Below, piece by piece: positions 4,046-7,074 of a DNA stretch of 7,074 bases; position 1 is the first letter of the stretch; each line of letters starts with the position of its first letter. The stretch covers positions 1-7,074 of the forward strand of contig JAHIPG010000340.1 in NCBI GenBank assembly GCA_018894775.1. The letters are read 5' to 3'. The stretch is from Nanobdellota archaeon. GTDB lineage: Archaea; Nanobdellota; Nanobdellia; SCGC-AAA011-G17; VGLX01. The notes under the pieces are model-generated. The model was not told the origin of the DNA, did no database searches, and saw only the letters and a list, made by a program, of their open reading frames with translations. Both the position numbers and the translations under genes were made by a program.

Positions 4046-4252
4046 ATGTTTACTCCAATAACCACAATTTTAAAGAAAATTAATGAGCAGACTAAAAATA
4101 AAACAGATGAAAAAATAATATACAAGGTAAGATGCCCAAAATGTGGGAAATCAGTGATAAGAGAAGAACTAAACAATAAAGGATGCTATGTTTGTGGATT
4201 TAAACCAATATCAAAAATAAGCTTACAAAGCATTTTATTATGTTTTATCTAA
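4046..4252 (+). CDS. Stand-alone zinc-ribbon protein (68 aa)
   Basis: The start is ATG 4046, just after the gvpJ stop and behind AGGTGA; an earlier in-frame ATG at 3986 lies inside gvpJ without a ribosome-binding site. The first 29 residues are a short helix and polar linker (MFTPITTILKKINEQTKNKT). Then come C30-P-K-C33-G-K-S-V-I-R-E-E-L and G-C47-Y-V-C50-G-F-K-P, aligning closely with the zinc ribbons of the two preceding GvpA/J fusions. A hydrophobic tail ends the protein (residues 59-68, S-L-Q-S-I-L-L-C-F-I), too short for a clear membrane span. It looks like a GvpA/J-fused ribbon that became free-standing, or the source of those fusions. It may dock to the same partner as the ribbons on its neighbours (inference). 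Confidence 0.78.
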   Translation: MFTPITTILKKINEQTKNKTDEKIIYKVRCPKCGKSVIREELNNKGCYVCGFKPISKISLQSILLCFI

Positions 4253-4253
4253 A

Positions 4254-4994
4254 ATGGAATCTGAAATAATAAAAAGAATGAGCATGTTTTTACCGCCAGA
4301 GGTAAAGAAAAATATAGTTAATTCCTTAAAAGGAAATTATAAAGGAAAAATTTACTCTAAATTTACACCTCAAACACTAGCTTTAGCTTTACAATATAGC
4401 CCAGAAACAAAGGATTTGCTTAAAGAACAAGTGCTAGATGAAATAAATAATCTATGCACTAGCTTAGGTGTATTAAAAAAGGAGATAAAAGAAGAGGAAT
4501 TTTTAAAAGCATTAGATGAAAAAAATAGGGCTATTGTCATGTATGTCTGGAGAAGCAGGCATGCTAAAATTAGAGATTTAAGCAAGTTAATAAATGCTGA
4601 AAATGATGCTTATATATTAACTAAGATAAGGGAAATCATTAATCCATTAGCTAAGAACATACTAGGAAAACCAATACTATGTTTTGAAGAAAGCAAAATA
4701 GATCCTGTAACTGGCAATAAAATATTATTTTCTTGGTGGTTAAATGAAGGGATTGAATTAATAAAGAAAAAAGAGGCATTAGATATTTTTGATGAAAAGG
4801 ATAAATTAAGAATAGTAACAGAACTGCCAAATCTCAATGAAGAAGATATAATAGTTAGTATAGAAAATGACGGGATTATAATTTCTGCTAATAATTATTA
4901 TCAAAGGGTTCCTTTGTTTTGTGCTGTAGAAAAGAAAATAGAAAAAACATACAAAAATGGAATCCTGGAAATTAGTCTTAAAAAATTGAGGTGA
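4254..4994 (+). CDS. Novel N-terminal region (possible winged helix) fused to Hsp20-type domain (246 aa)
   Basis: The C-terminal third (about 174-246) is a GvpH-like Hsp20 domain: A-L-D-I-F-D-E-K-D-K-L-R-I-V-T-E-L-P-N-L, then Y-K-N-G-I-L-E-I-S-L-K-K. The first 165 residues have no GvpH counterpart. Within them, 91-163 look like a winged helix: R-A-I-V-M-Y-V-W-R-S-R-H helix, I-R-D-L-S-K-L-I (106-113), a longer helix 117-138, then a beta hairpin around D-P-V-T-G-N-K (150-156) ending in F-S-W-W-L. This fold call is moderate to weak. If it is right, the protein could bind DNA or another protein and link a chaperone domain to regulation. The start is one base after the preceding TAA without a ribosome-binding site, so translation is probably coupled. 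The usual glycine-rich amphipathic N-terminus of GvpH is missing here. Confidence 0.8.
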   Translation: MESEIIKRMSMFLPPEVKKNIVNSLKGNYKGKIYSKFTPQTLALALQYSPETKDLLKEQVLDEINNLCTSLGVLKKEIKEEEFLKALDEKNRAIVMYVWRSRHAKIRDLSKLINAENDAYILTKIREIINPLAKNILGKPILCFEESKIDPVTGNKILFSWWLNEGIELIKKKEALDIFDEKDKLRIVTELPNLNEEDIIVSIENDGIIISANNYYQRVPLFCAVEKKIEKTYKNGILEISLKKLR

Positions 4995-4999
4995 TAGTT

Positions 5000-5161
5000 A
5001 TGGCTAAAAAAAAGACAGCTAAAAAAGGCAAAAAGAAACAGAAAAAAGAGGTAAAAGAAGAGGAAGTAGTGGGGGTAGCTGAAGGGGCTGTTAAAGAGTC
5101 TCTAAGTATAGTTGATGGAGTAATAAGAGGAATTGCAGGTATATTTGGGAAGAAAAAGTAA
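5000..5161 (+). CDS. Small protein resembling only the amphipathic N-terminus of GvpH (53 aa)
   Basis: The ORF runs from ATG 5000 to TAA 5159-5161; GAGGTGAT (4988-4995), overlapping the previous stop, is the ribosome-binding site. The N-terminal half is Lys-rich (MAKKKTAKKGKKKQKKEVKEEE). The second half is an amphipathic, Gly-containing segment, V-V-G-V-A-E-G-A-V-K-E-S-L-S-I-V-D-G-V-I-R-G-I-A-G-I-F-G (23-50), then KKK. That segment resembles the N-terminal helices of the GvpH proteins at 216 (LGGLLGGLFDFLKTIEKL) and 5181 (GIAGAALKGIGKIVPGLGSLIEQ), and all three proteins begin MAKKK. It therefore looks like a free-standing version of the GvpH N-terminal module. A surface- or membrane-binding helix is plausible but unproven. 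Confidence 0.75.
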   Translation: MAKKKTAKKGKKKQKKEVKEEEVVGVAEGAVKESLSIVDGVIRGIAGIFGKKK

Positions 5162-5180
5162 AAAATAAGGTGAGGTAAAG

Positions 5181-5711
5181 ATGGCAAAGAAAAAGGAAGA
5201 AGAATTAGGCATAGCGGGTGCTGCTCTTAAAGGCATTGGCAAAATAGTTCCTGGCTTGGGCTCTTTAATTGAGCAAGCAGCTAAAACAGAGCCCTTTAAA
5301 GAAAGAATAAAAGAAGTAAGCAAAGAAGTAGAAAAAAAGCTAAAAGGAATGCCATTAAGGAAAGAGCATATAAAGATAGAGCACGGCTTTAACATAAGGC
5401 CGATAATTGGCAAAGGTAAATACAGAGAGCCAATACATCCAAGAGTAAAGAGGGGTGTTGAAGAAATTAAGCCAGAAGAGCCAAAAAAAGAAGATTTGGT
5501 TGATGTTTTTGATGAAAAAGATATAGTAAGAATTGTAACTGAGTTGCCAGGTGTTACTCTAAAAGATATAAAAATAAAGATAAAAGGTAAAAAACTTACA
5601 ATTTCTGCTGGTAAATATCATAAAGGAGTAGAATTACCTTCTCTTGTTAAAAAACGAATAAAAAAACAATATAAAAATAATATTTTAGAGATTAAATTAA
5701 AAAAGAGGTGA
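5181..5711 (+). CDS. gvpH: GvpH, Hsp20-domain gas vesicle chaperone (copy 2)
   Basis: This 176-aa paralogue of the protein at 216 starts MAKKKEEE behind AGGTGAGGT (5168-5176). An amphipathic Gly/Ala/Ile-rich helix (9-34) is followed by a charged helix (39-55) and a basic linker with I-E-H-G-F-N-I-R-P-I-I-G-K-G-K (66-80). The Hsp20-type domain spans about 104-175: D-L-V-D-V-F-D-E-K-D-I-V-R-I-V-T-E-L-P-G-V, K-L-T-I-S-A-G-K-Y, and Y-K-N-N-I-L-E-I-K-L-K-K. It has the ELPGV core typical of the family and is the best match to a normal small heat-shock domain of the three here. Two full GvpH copies could form mixed oligomers or serve different clients. The gene ends AGG-TGA, which is the ribosome-binding site of the zinc-ribbon gene that follows. 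Confidence 0.82.
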   Translation: MAKKKEEELGIAGAALKGIGKIVPGLGSLIEQAAKTEPFKERIKEVSKEVEKKLKGMPLRKEHIKIEHGFNIRPIIGKGKYREPIHPRVKRGVEEIKPEEPKKEDLVDVFDEKDIVRIVTELPGVTLKDIKIKIKGKKLTISAGKYHKGVELPSLVKKRIKKQYKNNILEIKLKKR

Positions 5712-5716
5712 AATAA

Positions 5717-5842
5717 ATGGAAAAAGCAATTAGAAAGTGTCTTCATTGCGGCACAAAAGTAGAAAATCCTGACATAAATTATTGTCCAAATTGTGAAAAT
5801 ATTCTTTGGTATCCAAAATTAAAGGCAAGCAGAGTAAGATAA
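5717..5842 (+). CDS. Tiny zinc-ribbon protein (41 aa)
   Basis: The ORF runs from ATG 5717 to TAA 5840-5842, with GAGGTGA (5705-5711) five bases before the start. Four cysteines make one zinc ribbon: C8-L-H-C11-G-T-K and C23-P-N-C26-E-N, ending in W-Y-P-K-L-K-A-S-R-V-R. The linker between the Cys pairs is 11 residues, against 12-13 in the GvpA/J-type ribbons, and the C-P-W-C-G-F signature is absent, so it is not simply another copy of those. Small zinc ribbons often mediate protein-protein or nucleic-acid contacts; the target here is unknown. It lies just before gvpK. It was found by reading the gap between the second gvpH and gvpK. Confidence 0.75.
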   Translation: MEKAIRKCLHCGTKVENPDINYCPNCENILWYPKLKASRVR

Positions 5843-5858
5843 ATAATAATTAATTAAA
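5843..5858 (+). other. A/T-only leader of gvpK without ribosome-binding site
   Basis: These 16 bases before ATG 5859 contain only A and T, with a TTAATTAA palindrome at 5850-5857. There is no Shine-Dalgarno. Either gvpK is translated by coupling with the preceding gene, or an internal promoter makes a leaderless transcript. No clear BRE/TATA pair at the usual distance is visible, so the second option is weak. Confidence 0.35.
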
Positions 5859-6221
5859 ATGATAGACATTGATGAAAAAAATTTAAAGCATGGCCTATTA
5901 GGCTTAGTAATTGCTTTAGTTGAAGTTATTAGAGATGCTCTTAAATTACAAGCTATAAGGAGAATAGAAGGAAAATCATTAACAGAGGAAGAAGTTGAAA
6001 GACTAGGCTCTGCTTTAGCAGACCTAGATAAAGCAATTGAAGATATGAAAGAAGAGCAGGGTGTTACAGAAGCAGTTCAAAATGTGAGAGATGGCTTAGA
6101 TAAAATAGCAAATGATGTTGTCAATACTCTTGTAAATCCTAAAGAGTTAAGCCAAGAAATAAGAAATGAGAAAATAAAGGTGAGCAAGGCAAAAGAAAAA
6201 TTAGTCATGGTAGAAAAATGA
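5859..6221 (+). CDS. gvpK: Gas vesicle protein GvpK
   Basis: This 120-aa protein shows the GvpK signature almost complete: H-G-L-L-G-L-V-I-A-L-V-E-V-I-R-D-A-L-K-L-Q-A-I-R-R-I (11-36), G-K-S-L-T-E-E-E-V-E-R-L-G-S-A-L-A-D-L-D-K-A-I-E-D-M (38-63), and a C-terminal helix with V-R-D-G-L-D-K-I-A-N-D-V-V (76-88). GvpK is a conserved small helical accessory protein of the GvpF-M group required for normal vesicle formation; its molecular role is not established. Length is normal for archaeal GvpK. It lies between the gvpJ/gvpH-type genes and gvpL as in haloarchaeal clusters, and its stop overlaps the gvpL start (ATGA), indicating coupled translation. The start lacks a ribosome-binding site. Confidence 0.94.
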   Translation: MIDIDEKNLKHGLLGLVIALVEVIRDALKLQAIRRIEGKSLTEEEVERLGSALADLDKAIEDMKEEQGVTEAVQNVRDGLDKIANDVVNTLVNPKELSQEIRNEKIKVSKAKEKLVMVEK

Positions 6222-7012
6222 GAGAAGAATTAAAAACAATTAGTAAAGAAGAAAATATTGAAAGAAAAGAACAAGGTAGGTATGTCTATTGTGTAGCAGA
6301 TTCTAATAAGCAACTAAATTTTGGAAAAATTGGAATAGAGAGTAATGAGGTTTATACAATTCCATGTCAGGGTATATCTGCTATAGTCCATGATTGTAAA
6401 GCTGAGCCATATAAATCTGATGATAAAGAAAAGGTAAAGGGATGGATTAAAGCCCATCAAAATGTTATTGATATTGCAATTGAAAAACTTGGTACAGTAA
6501 TTCCATTAAGTTTTGATGTTATAATTAAAGGTGATAATAACAAAGTATTAGATTGGTTAAAGGCAGAAAATGAAATTTTGAAAAAGAAAATTGAAAAAAT
6601 TAAAGGCAAGCAAGAATTTGGAATTCAGATTTTATGGGATAAGGAACTTATTGGGAAAAAAATTGCAGAAACAAATGAGGAAATTAAAAAATTAAGAACA
6701 GAAATGGAGGAATCATCAAGGGGCAGGGCTTATTTTTACAAGGAAAAAATAGAACAAATTTTAAAAAGAGAGATGGAGAAGGAAGCAGACAAGATTTTTA
6801 AGGAGTTTTATAACAAAATTAAGAAATATGCTGATGACATTAAAGTAGAAAAAATAAAAGACAAAGATATGTTGATGAACCTATCATGCCTTGTTTTTAA
6901 GGACAAGGTGAAGGAGCTTGGAGCAGAGTTGGATAAAATCAACAAAACAGAAGGCTTTTCTGTTAAATTTACAGGACCTTGGCCACCATACTCTTTTGTA
7001 AGTCCTGGGTAA
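6218..7012 (+). CDS. gvpL: GvpL/GvpF family gas vesicle protein
   Basis: This 264-aa protein has the family landmarks in order. G-R-Y-V-Y-C-V (20-26) opens the N-terminal domain, and V-Y-T-I-P-C-Q-G-I-S-A-I-V-H-D (45-59) and H-Q-N-V-I-D-I-A-I-E-K-L-G-T-V-I-P-L-S-F (80-99) follow. Next are G-I-Q-I-L-W-D (135-141), a long charged helix, G-R-A-Y-F-Y-K-E-K-I (169-178), and the hallmark F-T-G-P-W-P-P-Y-S-F-V near the end (251-261). In haloarchaea GvpL contacts many other accessory Gvp proteins and acts as an assembly platform, while the related GvpF binds GvpA. Position between gvpK and gvpM favours the GvpL name; sequence alone cannot separate it from GvpF. The start overlaps the gvpK stop. Confidence 0.93.
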   Translation: MREELKTISKEENIERKEQGRYVYCVADSNKQLNFGKIGIESNEVYTIPCQGISAIVHDCKAEPYKSDDKEKVKGWIKAHQNVIDIAIEKLGTVIPLSFDVIIKGDNNKVLDWLKAENEILKKKIEKIKGKQEFGIQILWDKELIGKKIAETNEEIKKLRTEMEESSRGRAYFYKEKIEQILKREMEKEADKIFKEFYNKIKKYADDIKVEKIKDKDMLMNLSCLVFKDKVKELGAELDKINKTEGFSVKFTGPWPPYSFVSPG

Positions 7013-7013
7013 A

Positions 7014-7074
7014 ATGGAACCAACTAGAGAGGTAAATGCAACTTTAGTAGATCTTTTGGACAGAGTATTAGATA
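7014..7074 (+). CDS. gvpM: GvpM, GvpA/J/M-family protein, 3'-truncated by window edge
   Basis: Only 20 residues are visible: M-E-P-T-R-E-V-N-A-T-L-V-D-L-L-D-R-V-L-D. The M-E-P-T-(R/K) start resembles haloarchaeal GvpM, and A-T-L-V-D-L-L-D-R-V-L-D is the entry to the GvpA/J/M domain, also seen as ERVLDKG at 3324 and DRVLDKG at 3649. GvpM is a minor shell paralogue needed for vesicle formation, and gvpM follows gvpL in haloarchaea. The start is one base after the gvpL stop (TAA-A-ATG). Whether it also carries a C-terminal zinc ribbon like the two other family members here cannot be seen. Confidence 0.75.
   Translation, partial: MEPTREVNATLVDLLDRVLD

Overview
This window is the interior of an archaeal-type gas vesicle (gvp) gene cluster. 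All supported genes lie on the + strand, nearly end to end, so it reads as one long operon. The DNA is AT-rich and strongly purine-biased on the coding strand. Proteins are short and rich in Lys and Glu, and starts use GGAGGT, GGTGA or stop-start coupling. Recognisable genes run gvpG (5' end cut off), gvpH, [accessory block], GvpA/J-like, gvpJ, [modules], a second gvpH, gvpK, gvpL/F, gvpM (3' end cut off). This keeps the G-H-I-J-K-L-M order known from haloarchaea and methanogens, but with many insertions. The organism is therefore most likely an AT-rich, uncultivated-type archaeon; the sequence alone does not fix the lineage.

Region 1 (1-722) holds the end of gvpG and a GvpH with an Hsp20-type domain. 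Region 2 (719-3313) is the unusual part: eight small, highly charged proteins sit where gvpI would be expected. They include a 257-aa protein with five 18-residue S-P-K..S-T-V-P repeats, a 47-aa protein carrying a copy of the same core motif, a 122-aa protein made of five 18-residue helical repeats, an 89-aa protein with a related ~18-residue periodicity, and a tandem pair of tiny basic paralogues. A 73-nt gap inside this block carries a strong hairpin.

Region 3 (3324-4252) has two GvpA/J-family proteins, each fused to a C-terminal zinc ribbon, followed by a small protein with essentially only that zinc ribbon. Region 4 (4254-5842) has an Hsp20 domain fused to a novel N-terminal region that may contain a winged helix, a 53-aa protein resembling only the amphipathic N-terminal segment of GvpH, a second full GvpH, and a 41-aa zinc ribbon. 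Region 5 (5859-7074) is conventional: gvpK, gvpL/F and the first 20 residues of gvpM.

Working model (inference): GvpJ, GvpM, GvpK, GvpL and the GvpH proteins act in nucleation, chaperoning and assembly of vesicles. The repeat proteins are candidates for vesicle-coating or scaffolding roles, functionally like but not visibly homologous to GvpC. The zinc ribbons and amphipathic helices look like interaction modules that occur both fused and free-standing. No major gvpA of ordinary type, gvpN, gvpO, gvpC or gvpD/E-type regulator is visible; these may lie outside the window.
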